Positions 1-9,772 of a stretch of DNA of 64,000 nt are shown piece after piece (position 1 is the first letter of the stretch; the number at the start of each line of letters is the position of its first letter). A program made the translations under genes and the position numbers. The DNA comes from Theocolax elegans. Its lineage: Eukaryota > Arthropoda > Insecta > Hymenoptera > Cerocephalidae. The DNA is taken from positions 57,034,853 through 57,098,852 of the forward strand of contig CM047426.1 in assembly GCA_026168455.1 (NCBI GenBank). Direction: 5' to 3'. The notes beneath the pieces were generated by a model. It saw only the letters and a program-made list of their open reading frames with translations, made no database searches and was not told the DNA's origin.

Positions 1-1116
1 GAACCGGATAACGACAATATTCCGTGGTACGAGTGGGACGAAGACCATGCGGATATACGTAAGGAGTCGGTAAGCGCAGGTGCTTATCGAGCAAAGGTGA
101 TGATGGCAGTCGATAATGCTGCCAAGCAGAGGCGAAGGTGGAAGAAGAGCGTTGTCACTACAGATAAGGGAGTAGGTGACAGAGAAACGGTAACCTCTGA
201 AGACGGAAGTTTAGCGGATAGTGAGGCGGATAGTGAATTTCGGCCAAGCGGAACGGATAGAGAGAATGCTGTCGACAATGGAGTTCCAACGTACACGACA
301 GTCGCCACGCAGACTACCTGCACGTATTCCAATACGTTTACGACGCAGTCTGGGTTAGGCTTGCCGATTACGTCGTCGGTTGCGTTACCATCGACTAGTT
401 ATGAGCCAACGCCTCTCACAATTCCGCCGGAGTTGTGTAATTATATCCGCCAGCATCCGACCGAATGGGATAAGTTAATGACACAACTAGGTGTATTTCC
501 CGTTAGGTCTAATCAGGTTCCGCCGGTAGAGAGGAGGAGTGATCGAGAAGCCGCATTGAGTCCGAATGGTCCCGGAAAGTCGTATAAGAAGAAGAGTATT
601 ATTCCCGCCGAATCCGATGCATTCATACCGTCAGGCCGATCCGACACTGAGTCTGGTAACTCTAGTGCGGAGGGAGCGAATCCAAAAAGGAGGAAGAGCA
701 CAAAACCGGCAAAGAAGACTGCGCAGTCGACGAGTAAACAGCCAAAGAGTATGGCGAACTCTACGAGATGTAGTACGGCGATCAAACCGATTGATTTGAA
801 AGATGTGGAGTCAGCGTTAAATCAATGCGATTTGCCGCATTGCCATGAGGACAGTCACAAGCAGAATGCTTCCGCCGGTAGTGTAGTGAGCAGTGGCTCA
901 AAGAGACGAAAGCTCGCGCGGATTAATTCCAGCGAATCGGAGAATGATTCCGATGAAGGGTTCACGCGCGTGCAGTCTCGAAGAGAGAAGTCGTCCAGCC
1001 CAATCAGTCTGAAACCAGACGAGAGTCTTCGAAGCATGAAAGTGCTAAAGAGCTGGGGGCTGAGGTTTGCTGGTGATGAGAGAGAGATTCGACGAGTTCC
1101 TCAGTCAGCTAAATGA
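1..1116 (+). CDS. gag: Gag, N-terminal part (partial, frame broken at end)
   Basis: The frame is open from base 1, so the true start lies outside the window; the ATG codons near 97 are internal. The protein is hydrophilic, rich in Ser/Lys/Glu, with low-complexity basic stretches (RRKS, KKT, KRRK) as in the linker part of gypsy Gag. Near 1088 the sequence differs by a short deletion from the copy at 2521-2545, which shifts the frame and leads to the stop at 1114-1116. The conserved Gag core and zinc knuckles are found downstream at 2512-3648, so the gene is split by a rearranged block at 1134-2535. Function is inferred from position before pol and the partner Gag core. Confidence 0.75.
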   Translation, partial: EPDNDNIPWYEWDEDHADIRKESVSAGAYRAKVMMAVDNAAKQRRRWKKSVVTTDKGVGDRETVTSEDGSLADSEADSEFRPSGTDRENAVDNGVPTYTTVATQTTCTYSNTFTTQSGLGLPITSSVALPSTSYEPTPLTIPPELCNYIRQHPTEWDKLMTQLGVFPVRSNQVPPVERRSDREAALSPNGPGKSYKKKSIIPAESDAFIPSGRSDTESGNSSAEGANPKRRKSTKPAKKTAQSTSKQPKSMANSTRCSTAIKPIDLKDVESALNQCDLPHCHEDSHKQNASAGSVVSSGSKRRKLARINSSESENDSDEGFTRVQSRREKSSSPISLKPDESLRSMKVLKSWGLRFAGDEREIRRVPQSAK

Positions 1117-1133
1117 TTGTAGGAAGAGGCTGG

Positions 1134-2535
1134 TGAAAGTCGTATAAGAAGAGAGTATTATTCCCGCCGAATCCGATGCATTCATACCGTCAGGCCGATC
1201 CGACACTGAGTCTGGTAACTCTAGTGCGGAGGGAGCGAATCCAAAAAGGAGGAAGAGCACAAAACCGGCAAAGAAGACTGCGCAGTCGAAGAGTAAACGC
1301 CAAAGAGTATGGCGAACTCTACGAGATGCAGTACGGCGATCAAACCGATTGATTTGAAAGACGTGGAATCAGCGTTAAATCAATGCGATTTGCCGGATTG
1401 CCATGAGGACAGTCACAAGCAGAATGCTTCCGCCGGTAGTGTAGTGAGCAGTGGCTCAAAGAGACGAAAGCTCGCGCGGATTAATTCCAGCGAATCGGAG
1501 AATGATTCCGATGAAGGGTTCACGCGCGTGCAGTCTCGAAGAGAGAAGTCGTCCAGCCCAATCAGTCTGAAACCAGACGAGAGTCTTCGAAGCATGAAAG
1601 TGCTAAAGAGCTGGGGGCTGAGGTTTGCTGGTGAACAGATGCACAATTGCTAGTGCATTGCGTGCATACTGAGCAAGGACGCCAGCCGGTGGTTTAGGTC
1701 GACGAAGACGCAAATAGCATCGTGGCGCGATTTTCGGCGTCAGTTCCGACACCAATTATAGGTGAATTCGACCACGAGGATTTGCTGGACGAGTTGCGCC
1801 GACGAACGCAAGGAAAGGGAGAAAAGATTACGCGATATCTCTCTAACCTGCGAATAATCGTCGGACACTTTAAGAAACCACCGTCGGAGAAAGTGTTAGT
1901 AGAGACAGCGTACCGAAATCTTCTGCCGGAATATAGGACTGCGATGGCAAGCAAGCTCGTAGAAGATTTCAAAGACCTGGAGTATTATGGGCGGAAGTGG
2001 AACGCCAGCAGGAGTTGAACAGCCGGTATACCCCGCCACCGCCGGTTGAGAAGTCGAGAATCCCTGGAGCAGCATACAAGGGACGATCGACAAAGCAAAA
2101 GGTCGCCGCGCTGTCGGATGTAGACGTGGAGGAAGCCGCCGAAGTGAAAGCGAGAGGAAGGTTGCTGCAAGCAAAAAGGCGAAGCAAGCAGCAACAAAGG
2201 AGTAGTTGAGAAGTCGAAACGTCAGAAAAGGACGTTTTGTCGAGCGTGGCTGCGGAAGTGCAAGTAGCTCAGAAGCCGACTTACGCCGCAGTTGCAAATC
2301 GAGGTTTGCCGACTAGATCGACGAATTCTGCTGCCAAGTGGGAGAGTAAGCCGTACGCCCGCGCGGATTAATTCCAGCGAATCGGAGAATGATTCCGATG
2401 AAGGGTTCACGCGCGTGCAGTCTCGAAGAGAGAAGTCGTCCAGCCCAATCAGTCTGAAACCAGACGAGAGTCTTCGAAGCATGAAAGTGCTAAAGAGCTG
2501 GGGGCTGAGGTTTGCTGGTGATGAGAGAGAGATGC
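1134..2535 (+). repeat. Scrambled partial duplications of gag
   Basis: Bases 1134-1633 repeat about 575-1080. Bases 1634-2358 repeat about 2585-3317. Bases 2359-2535 repeat about 917-1085. The ancestral order was block A then block B; the window shows A, then a degraded A-B, then a short A joined to the good B. The inner copies differ from the outer ones mainly by single-base losses in homopolymer runs (ggg to gg, ttt to tt, aaaaa to aaaa). That pattern fits either a tandem duplication that decayed or uncorrected long-read sequence and misassembly. Confidence 0.85.
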
Positions 2536-3648
2536 CCGACGAGTTCCTCAGTCAGTAATGATTGTAGGAAGAGCGCTGGTTTGACAGATGCACAATTGCT
2601 AGGTGCATTGCCGTGCATACTGAGCAAGGACGCCAGCCGGTGGTTTAGGTCGACGAAGACGCAAATAGCATCGTGGCGCGATTTTCGGCGTCAGTTCCGA
2701 CACCAATTTATAGGTGAATTCGACCACGAGGATTTGCTGGACGAGTTGCGCCGACGAACGCAAGGAAAGGGAGAAAAGATTACGCGATATCTCTCTAACC
2801 TGCGAATAATCGTCGGACACTTTAAGAAACCACCGTCGGAGAAAGTGTTAGTAGAGACAGCGTACCGAAATCTTCTGCCGGAATATAGGACTGCGATGGC
2901 AAGCAAGCTCGTAGAAGATTTCAAAGACCTGGAGTATTATGGGCGGAAGTGGGAACGCCAGCAGGAGTTGAACAGCCGGTATACCCCGCCACCGCCGGTT
3001 GAGAAGTCGAGAATCCCTGGAGCAGCATACAAGGGACGATCGACAAAGCAAAAGGTCGCCGCGCTGTCGGATGTAGACGTGGAGGAAGCCGCCGAAGTGA
3101 AAGGCGAGAGGAAGGTTGCTGCAAGCAAAAAGGCGAAGCAAGCAGCAACAAAAGAAGTAGTTGAGAAGTCGAAACGTCAGAAAAAGGACGTTTTGTCGAG
3201 CGTGGCTGCGGAAGTGCAAGTAGCTCAGAAGCCGACTTACGCCGCAGTTGCGAATCGAGGTTTGCCGACTAGATCGACGAATTCTGCTGCCAAGTGGGAG
3301 AGTAAGCCGTATGCCCGTCAGCAGAAGGTTGCATCGCCGAATGGACCGAGCAATGCAACATTCCAGTCGAAGTCGCCAGGTAGTCGGGAATTTTATGGTC
3401 CCTGCTTCAACTGCCAGGTGGTAGGGCATCGAGCAGCGGAATGCCCGAGTGCAAAGTGTTTTCTGTGTGCCAAGACGGGACATCGAGCGGCGCAATGCCC
3501 AGAGAAGGTGTTCAGACCGCAGTCGCCGTCACACAGATCGCAAGAGTCGTGTCAGATGTGCGGTAAACCAGGAGCGGTTTTCCGCAATTGTCCTGACTGT
3601 GCCGAAATACGCGTCAAGTTGGGAAACTTGTTGGCTGGGGGACAGTAA
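2512..3648 (+). CDS. gag: Gag, core and nucleocapsid part
   Basis: Structural Gag protein that packages element RNA. From about residue 20 the frame carries a retrotransposon Gag core (ASRWF, WRDFRRQF, then TQGKGEKITRYL and LLPEYRTAM). It is followed by a Lys/Ala-rich linker and zinc knuckles near the C-terminus. Two are canonical CX2CX4HX4C (CFNCQVVGHRAAEC and CFLCAKTGHRAAQC). A third has Ala in place of the His (CQMCGKPGAVFRNC). The apparent N-terminus is an artefact of the rearrangement upstream. It ends at TAA 3646-3648, inside the loop of the frameshift hairpin, so most translation stops here and a minority shifts into pol. Confidence 0.85.
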   Translation: MLVMRERCPTSSSVSNDCRKSAGLTDAQLLGALPCILSKDASRWFRSTKTQIASWRDFRRQFRHQFIGEFDHEDLLDELRRRTQGKGEKITRYLSNLRIIVGHFKKPPSEKVLVETAYRNLLPEYRTAMASKLVEDFKDLEYYGRKWERQQELNSRYTPPPPVEKSRIPGAAYKGRSTKQKVAALSDVDVEEAAEVKGERKVAASKKAKQAATKEVVEKSKRQKKDVLSSVAAEVQVAQKPTYAAVANRGLPTRSTNSAAKWESKPYARQQKVASPNGPSNATFQSKSPGSREFYGPCFNCQVVGHRAAECPSAKCFLCAKTGHRAAQCPEKVFRPQSPSHRSQESCQMCGKPGAVFRNCPDCAEIRVKLGNLLAGGQ

Positions 3649-3666
3649 GTCCGCTGATCCCCCAGC
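3621..3666 (+). promoter_or_regulatory. -1 programmed ribosomal frameshift signal (gag to pol)
   Basis: Slippery heptamer GGGAAAC at 3621-3627 is in the correct register for gag (G GGA AAC). A 6-nt spacer (3628-3633) is followed by a perfect 9-bp stem, 3634-3642 (GCTGGGGGA) with 3658-3666 (TCCCCCAGC). The 15-nt loop holds the gag stop codon. The pol frame is -1 to gag and stays open across this site. All parts are seen directly; the function follows from known retroviral -1 signals. Confidence 0.85.
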
Positions 3667-6600
3667 AGCACTCCTTTAATCTCGCCGGAAAGGTTAACTA
3701 TAATCCGCCGGTGGAGAAGCAGGAGAATGCCGTAGGTGGTGAAGAGAGGCAAGTCGAGAATCACGTTACGCCGGAGGTAGACATGAAGCGGTTGAAGAAA
3801 CGAGGTCTATGTTTCCTCCAACCGGAAGCCGTTGATTATTCGCTAGGGGAAGCAGAATATTCGCGGAAAAGTCTACAAACGTTTCGTGAAAGGGTGAGGC
3901 AAAAGGAGAGTGAAGTCGCCACGCCAGTACAGCCCAATGAGGATCTCGAAGAAGAACGAGAATTCTCGAGGCTACACATAGTGCAACGCGCCGTAGAGAT
4001 GCTCTCAGCCCCATCGCCGCTTGACTTGCCGGTAGAGAAGGAGGTAGATTGTATTCCGACGCCGAATCCAAGAAGTACGGGAGCGATTCCCAAGAGAACG
4101 CGGACGGAATTATGTATTCCGCCGCCGAATGGTGAGAATGAGCAAGAAGTCCGTCGAGACGACGAGAATGTAGCAGCTACGTCGGCCGATAATAGGAATT
4201 TCCTAGAACTGAATCTCGGAGGAGAGAGTTATAGTGCGCTGTTTGATCCAGGAGCTATGATTTCGCTCGCTGGGCCTAAAGTAACGGAGAGATTCAGAAA
4301 CCGGTTGGAACCATGTGAAACAGCAATTAAAAGCGTCACAGGGGATGTTCGCCGGGTAATAGGAATCCTAAACATTAGTTTGGAGATAGACGGATACGCC
4401 GAAATAATTCCGCTCAAAGCCATGAATGTCCTAGACCATGATGTCATACTGGGCATGGATTTCTGCCGGATTTTCGACGTAGATACCCGCCTAGGTAGAG
4501 GAGAGTGGCGAGCACGAGAAGGAAAATGGAGAACCTTCGCCGCCACGGCGGAAGACGGAGAAGCGACTATATATGCTGAATGCGCTGGCATCCAGGAGTT
4601 ACGGGATGACCAACGAGAACATGTGAGGCGTCTCGTAGAAGGCATATTGCCGGAACCGTCGGATACTTTCGGCGCAACTGATCTAACCGAACATCACATT
4701 GATGTCGGAGATGCATCACCTATAATGCATAAAGTTCGCCGATTGTCACCGAGGATGTTGGAGATTGCGCGAGACGAGGTAAATAAGATGTTGCGTAGTG
4801 ATATTATTGAGAGGTCAGCCAGTGATTGGAGCAGTGCGCCGGTGATGGTTAAGAAACCTGATGGATCGATACGGTTTTGCATCGACTACCGTGATCTCAA
4901 TAAGGTTACGAGGAAGGACGGATATCCAATGGCTACGATGGATTCCATTCTTGATAAAATGAGACGGGCAAAGTGCATTACGAAAATCGACCTGAAGCAG
5001 GCGTATTTTCAAATAATGATGGAAGCAACCAGCCGGAAGTATACCGCCTTTGCCGTGCCAGGATCAGGGCAATACCAGTTTAAAAGGATGCCGTTCGGTC
5101 TTACCAATGCGCCGAAAACGTTCCAGCGTCTAGTGGATGCGTTATTCGGGCCAGAGTACGAGCCGTATATCTTCTGTTACCTAGATGATATAATCATAGT
5201 AACAGAAGATTTTGACGAGCATCTGAAGTGGCTGGAGTTAGTATTGAGGAAGCTCGTGGATGCTGGACTGATGGTAAACCGGGATAAGTGCGAGTTTTGC
5301 TGTTCCAGTGTAACGTATTTAGGCTTTATACTGGACAGCCAAGGGTTGCGCCCTGATCCAGAGAAAGTTTCGCCGGTAGTAGAATACCCAGAGCCTCGCA
5401 ATGTCAGAGAATTGCGCCGGTTCCTGGGAATGGTCGGGTGGTACGCCAGGTTCATTGAAAAGGACTCTGAGCTGAAAGTACCTTTGGTAAAACTTCTCCG
5501 TAAAAGCCAAGAGTGGATGTGGGGAGATGAGCAACAAGAGGCTTTCGACGCTCTGAAGAAAGCTCTCACCCAAGCGCCAGTACTCGCGAGGCCGGACTTT
5601 AGTAAACCATTTACGATCCAGTGCGACGCCAGTAATTTCGCCTTGGGAGCCGTCCTCACGCAGGAGAAGGATGATGGAGAGCATCCGATCGTATATATCA
5701 GCCGAGTGCTGACGCCGGCTGAGAAGAACTATACTACGTCGGAGAAGGAGTGTCTCGCCATGCTGTGGGCGATTAAAAAGTTGCGTCCATACATCGAAGG
5801 TTACACCTTCACGGTCATTACCGACCATAGTGCCCTTCGATGGCTGCAGAATCTCAAGGACCCAACTGGCCGTCTTGCCAGATGGGCCTTGGAGATGCAG
5901 CAATGGGACTTCAAGGTGGTACATAGGAAGGGAGCTATGAACCACGTCCCAGACGCCTTGTCCAGGATGTTTCCGTCGGAAGAGGAAGATGTAGCCGCGT
6001 TTGAAGAGATAGCGGACCAATGGTATCTTAGGATGCTGAAAGAAGTGCCAGAACGTCCAGCTAAATTCAACGGTTGGAAGGTAGAGAACGGCTTATTGTA
6101 TCGCCACAGGTACGACCCATTACTCGATCCAATAACTACGCCGGAAGAAGGTTGGAGGCTAGTTGTGCCAGCAGATCATCGTCAACAAGTGTTACAAGAG
6201 TCGCACTGTGTCACGTCTGCTGGGCACTTAGGGATCGAGAAGACGTACGACAAACTGGCCAGAGACTATTACTGGAAGGGCATGTGGTACGACACCCATG
6301 ACTTCGTACGTAGTTGCCAGACCTGCCAGCAATACAAGGTATCGCAGACAGGACCCGTCGGATTAATGGGAAGCCGGATCGTAGAGAGACCATGGGCAGT
6401 AGTAGCCGCTGATCTCATGGAATTCCCACCAAGCAAGAGCCAGTGTCGATACTTGGTGGTATTCCAGGATCTCTTCACCAGGTGGATTGAGGTGAAACCT
6501 CTGAGGTCAGTAGATGGAAAGTCGGTTGCGAGGGCGTTCGAGGAATTGGTGTTATTCCGTTGGGAGACGCCAGATTATTTTCTCTCAGACAATGGTCGAG

Positions 6601-7256
6601 AATTCGACAATAAGTTGTTGAAAGCTACCTTGGCAGAGTACGGGGTTAAGCACGTCACGACGCCTCCGTACTTTCCCCAGGCTAATCCGGTCGAGAGAAG
6701 TAATAGGACGCTGAAGGCGATGATAGCAGCATTTGTCGGTGGAGACCATCGGAATTGGGACGTGCACGTGCACGAATTTCGCCATGCCGTAAACACCGCC
6801 GTACAATCCTCCACTAAGGTGTCACCTGCCTTTTTGAATTTCGGCAGACACCCTAAGCCAGTAAAAAGCTTGAGGAGAGAGGTAGAAGGTCATAGATCAG
6901 TTGTTAGAATTCCGCCGGAGGTATGGGAGGAGAGAATGAAACGTCTAGATGCCCTGCGAGACTTGGTAGCTCGACACATTGATCAAGCCCGTGCCAAGCA
7001 GGAGAAACAGTATAACAAGGGACGTAAAGATGTTAGTTTTACCGTCGGAGATTTAGTACTTAGAAAAGTACATACGTTATCTAACGCCGCGAATAAATAT
7101 TCCGCCAAACTTGCGCCGAAATATGAAGGACCGTTCGATATCGTAAAAGTGTTGTCCCCTACAGTGTATGTGTTGGGTAGTGGTGAAGGAAACAGTCGGA
7201 AAATAGCGAAATCGCATGTCACCGAATTAAAACGTTTTATTCAACCCCGCAGATGA
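3627..7256 (+). CDS. pol: Pol polyprotein: protease, RT, RNase H, integrase
   Basis: Intact frame of about 1,200 residues, reached by -1 frameshift; there is no ATG near the start. Counting from base 3711, the aspartic protease motif is ALFDPGAM near residue 175 (DPG where DSG/DTG is usual), with ILGMDF as the C-terminal protease motif. The RT fingers follow (VKKPDGSIRFCIDYRDLN), then the catalytic YLDD near 490. RNase H follows (QCDASNFALG, about 637; TDHSALRWL). The integrase has an H/H/C/C zinc domain (SAGHLGIEKT, CQTCQQYK) and a D-D-E triad in AADLMEF, SDNGREF and NPVERSNR. A GPF-type C-terminal motif (KYEGPFDIVK) ends it. No internal stops are present. It looks competent apart from the unusual protease motif. 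Confidence 0.95.
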   Translation, partial: LVGWGTVSPLIPQQHSFNLAGKVNYNPPVEKQENAVGGEERQVENHVTPEVDMKRLKKRGLCFLQPEAVDYSLGEAEYSRKSLQTFRERVRQKESEVATPVQPNEDLEEEREFSRLHIVQRAVEMLSAPSPLDLPVEKEVDCIPTPNPRSTGAIPKRTRTELCIPPPNGENEQEVRRDDENVAATSADNRNFLELNLGGESYSALFDPGAMISLAGPKVTERFRNRLEPCETAIKSVTGDVRRVIGILNISLEIDGYAEIIPLKAMNVLDHDVILGMDFCRIFDVDTRLGRGEWRAREGKWRTFAATAEDGEATIYAECAGIQELRDDQREHVRRLVEGILPEPSDTFGATDLTEHHIDVGDASPIMHKVRRLSPRMLEIARDEVNKMLRSDIIERSASDWSSAPVMVKKPDGSIRFCIDYRDLNKVTRKDGYPMATMDSILDKMRRAKCITKIDLKQAYFQIMMEATSRKYTAFAVPGSGQYQFKRMPFGLTNAPKTFQRLVDALFGPEYEPYIFCYLDDIIIVTEDFDEHLKWLELVLRKLVDAGLMVNRDKCEFCCSSVTYLGFILDSQGLRPDPEKVSPVVEYPEPRNVRELRRFLGMVGWYARFIEKDSELKVPLVKLLRKSQEWMWGDEQQEAFDALKKALTQAPVLARPDFSKPFTIQCDASNFALGAVLTQEKDDGEHPIVYISRVLTPAEKNYTTSEKECLAMLWAIKKLRPYIEGYTFTVITDHSALRWLQNLKDPTGRLARWALEMQQWDFKVVHRKGAMNHVPDALSRMFPSEEEDVAAFEEIADQWYLRMLKEVPERPAKFNGWKVENGLLYRHRYDPLLDPITTPEEGWRLVVPADHRQQVLQESHCVTSAGHLGIEKTYDKLARDYYWKGMWYDTHDFVRSCQTCQQYKVSQTGPVGLMGSRIVERPWAVVAADLMEFPPSKSQCRYLVVFQDLFTRWIEVKPLRSVDGKSVARAFEELVLFRWETPDYFLSDNGREFDNKLLKATLAEYGVKHVTTPPYFPQANPVERSNRTLKAMIAAFVGGDHRNWDVHVHEFRHAVNTAVQSSTKVSPAFLNFGRHPKPVKSLRREVEGHRSVVRIPPEVWEERMKRLDALRDLVARHIDQARAKQEKQYNKGRKDVSFTVGDLVLRKVHTLSNAANKYSAKLAPKYEGPFDIVKVLSPTVYVLGSGEGNSRKIAKSHVTELKRFIQPRR

Positions 7257-7815
7257 CTGTCACAAAGGAAGACAGGAGAATAATCCCCGCCGGTGGTAGA
7301 GGAGAGGTTTGGGTAGGCCCTACGGCGAAATTCACCCGTCAGGGAGCCCTAAGAAGAGAAGAAGAAGAGAAAGAAGAATGAGACACCGCCGGTAGTTGTG
7401 AGGAAGAAGAAGGATGTATATAGTAGAATAAGGCCTAGAGTTACGATGTATATAAGAAGAAAAACCGTCGGTAGTAAAGGAGAATGCGCCGGAAGAGAGA
7501 GGGAATAGGTATAATAATATAATTTTTTTTATTAATTATTCTATTTTTTTATTTTTTATTATTTAATGGTGGTGGTTATAAATAAATAAATAAAAATTAA
7601 AGTGTGCAATTCGGTCCGACGCCCGTGCGAGGGAAGAAGTAGTATCGCGAACGAATCGTTGTTAGGAGAATACTAGTAGTTGTAAGAGTTATTTTAAATT
7701 ATATGATATATAATTGAGGGTGAATAACTTTTGTGTAATGAGTAAAGTAGTTGAAGTAAGATGTTGTGGTAAACCGAAGGACACCGGGGGTGTTTCGGTT
7801 TAGGAGGGGGCTGTT
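7257..7815 (+). other. 3' UTR of gypsy A, purine-rich
   Basis: No gene seen. It contains long GA-rich runs (about 7350-7400), an AT-rich stretch (7515-7600) and several copies of the CGCCGGT motif that recurs in the element (7288, 7386, 7487). It ends in the polypurine tract at 7802-7810. Confidence 0.7.
7802..7810 (+). other. Polypurine tract (plus-strand primer site)
   Basis: AGGAGGGGG lies 5 nt before the proposed LTR start at 7816. This is the expected place for plus-strand DNA priming in an LTR retroelement. Confidence 0.6.
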
Positions 7816-9772
7816 TGTGACGTTGTAAAACATACAACGTACAAGTACATGCACATGGCTTGTATTTACAAGTCATGTGCATGCATACATTTAGCTTATG
7901 TTAGTTCGCGATCGCATCGCAGGTAGCGAATCCCTCGCAGGCGGACCGAAGTGCACCGATGCACTTTTAAAAATAAACACTGATACCCACGGTATGGGTA
8001 TGTTTTAGCACGGAGCCGACGAACGACGCGACCGATACCCGACGGTAGTACGCGGACTACGACCGAGACCACGGCCGAGAGGTATCGTGAGCCAAGGACT
8101 GAGCCCAGGTCGTCTCACGATACCTGGCGTATCCGCTGCTGATGACAACAAGACGGGAGGTTAGGCGGCGTCCTAACCTCAACCGTCACACGTGCTCAGC
8201 AGACGACGACGGCTGAGATGGCGCATGGGTGCGCGCACGCCCGAACTACGTACTAGTAGTCGGGAGAGCCAGGGTGCTCCCCCACCTTACACCCGTATAC
8301 CGGGGAACGCGGCACCGACGGCGACGCTCGTGCGGCACTAGGCGAGGTGCGCGGGAAGGGGGAATCACTCGAGCAGCGAGAGTGTTGCGCGCGCGAAGAT
8401 GCTCGAGTGAGCGACCGTAGTGGGATAATGGGTGGGAGCGCGCGGAGCGAGGGGAGCGCGAGTAGAGTAGGAGTCGCGGTATACCTAATGTATACGGTAT
8501 ACCGCGGCATCTTAGAATGTATATATATAGATATAGACGGTGCGCGCACACCTATGTGTCGGTGTATATTCTTGTATATAGCGCGCACACATATATTATT
8601 TAATTAATTATTTTAATTAGTAGCGTAGTTAATTTTAGATGAAAATATATAGATCCGTCGGTAGAGTTTGGGGCGATTTATATTAGTTTTAAAGTATGTA
8701 TATAGTTGTAAATAGCGGGTGATATAAATTAAATATTAATTATGGTATGAGTGTGTCGGGACAGTTAGTAGTAATTATATAGCCGGTAGGCACGGGGCGG
8801 CAGCACCGACTGGGTTACCGATATGGTAATCAAGTATTTGTAATGCGCGCCTTCCGAGTGCCAGGGGATGATTGGTTGTGTGATCGGCCCAATAATGAAC
8901 AGGTTTGTGGTGACGTAAACCACTATTATTGGGTAATCGGCCTTGACGGAAATAAGATCAAGGCTGACTACGCGTATCGATCACGCAATCAACCACCCTA
9001 ATCAACGCCGGTAGATAAGGAGTATAGTAAGATAGAGCAGGATAGCGATAGGGTGGGGAGGAAAATCCTTAACTTTGGGGATCAAGCCACGCCGCGAGCC
9101 GGATGAAGAAGCCGGTCTCGACGATTCGCTACCTGATCGTCCGACGAGGCAGTCGATTTTTGGCAGAGTAGTAGTTTTAGAGGCAGAGTAGCCATTTCTA
9201 TTGTTGCGAGTTGAGTTAAAGTAGTAGTCGAGTAGAGTAGGGTCGAGCGGAGTTGTCTTGGAGTTGAAGAGAAGTTAAATAGGCGAGTAAATTTACGGTT
9301 AGCCCGACGGGCGGCCGAATTATTTTAAATATAATATTTTTATATATTTGCCGGACGGAGTGGTGTGAGAGAGGGTGTGCACGTGTGTGTGAGTCGGTCG
9401 CGAGTCGCGTTCATTATTGTGTCGGTGCCGGAGTGTGTTATATCTTTTGATTAAAAGTTTGGAATAAATTACGAGAAGTTGATTATTGAATTCGGGAGTG
9501 TATTTATTTGAATTTTCCTTTACTCTGAAAGCCGCCGGTTCCGAGGTGGTCAGCCGTCGGGATTCCCTCTGTGACGAGGAGTCGAGGTGGAGATTTGCCG
9601 GGTTGCCGAGTTGTTTGTACAATAATTATTCTTTTTAATTTAAATATCGCCAGGCGCCCAAGTAAATACAAATCGGCGATATTTAGCCATTTTCAACGTC
9701 GCTACGACGGAACCTCCGTCGGCCTTTAATTTAATTTAATTAGATTTTTTCCCGACGAAAAGTAGCGTCGCA
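7816..9772 (+). repeat. 3' LTR of gypsy A (about 1.96 kb)
   Basis: It starts TGTGACG after the polypurine tract and ends CGTCGCA, so the ends form a short imperfect inverted repeat (6 of 7) with TG...CA termini. The part 8881-9772 is repeated at 11806-12688. An alternative is that the LTR is only 8881-9772, since that repeat also begins TG; the polypurine tract and better terminal inverted repeat favour the longer version. No coding capacity is seen. Arg-rich frames at 8229-8607 are by-products of a GC-rich, palindromic stretch. Confidence 0.6.

Larger units (their letters stand above)
1..9772 (+). mobile_element. Ty3/gypsy LTR retrotransposon 'gypsy A' (5' end outside window)
   Basis: The order is gag, protease, RT, RNase H, integrase, purine-rich 3' UTR, polypurine tract and LTR, which is the Ty3/gypsy order. 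No env-like frame follows pol. The 5' LTR and start of gag lie left of the window, because the gag frame is open to base 1. The 3' boundary at 9772 is sharp: the next base continues the gag of another gypsy element on the opposite strand, so gypsy A inserted into that element. The target duplication cannot be tested because the left end is missing. Pol is intact but gag is rearranged. Confidence 0.9.

Noticed and set aside
8229..8607. Arg-rich overlapping ORFs
   Set aside because: All frames are open by composition in a GC-rich part of the LTR; no domain.
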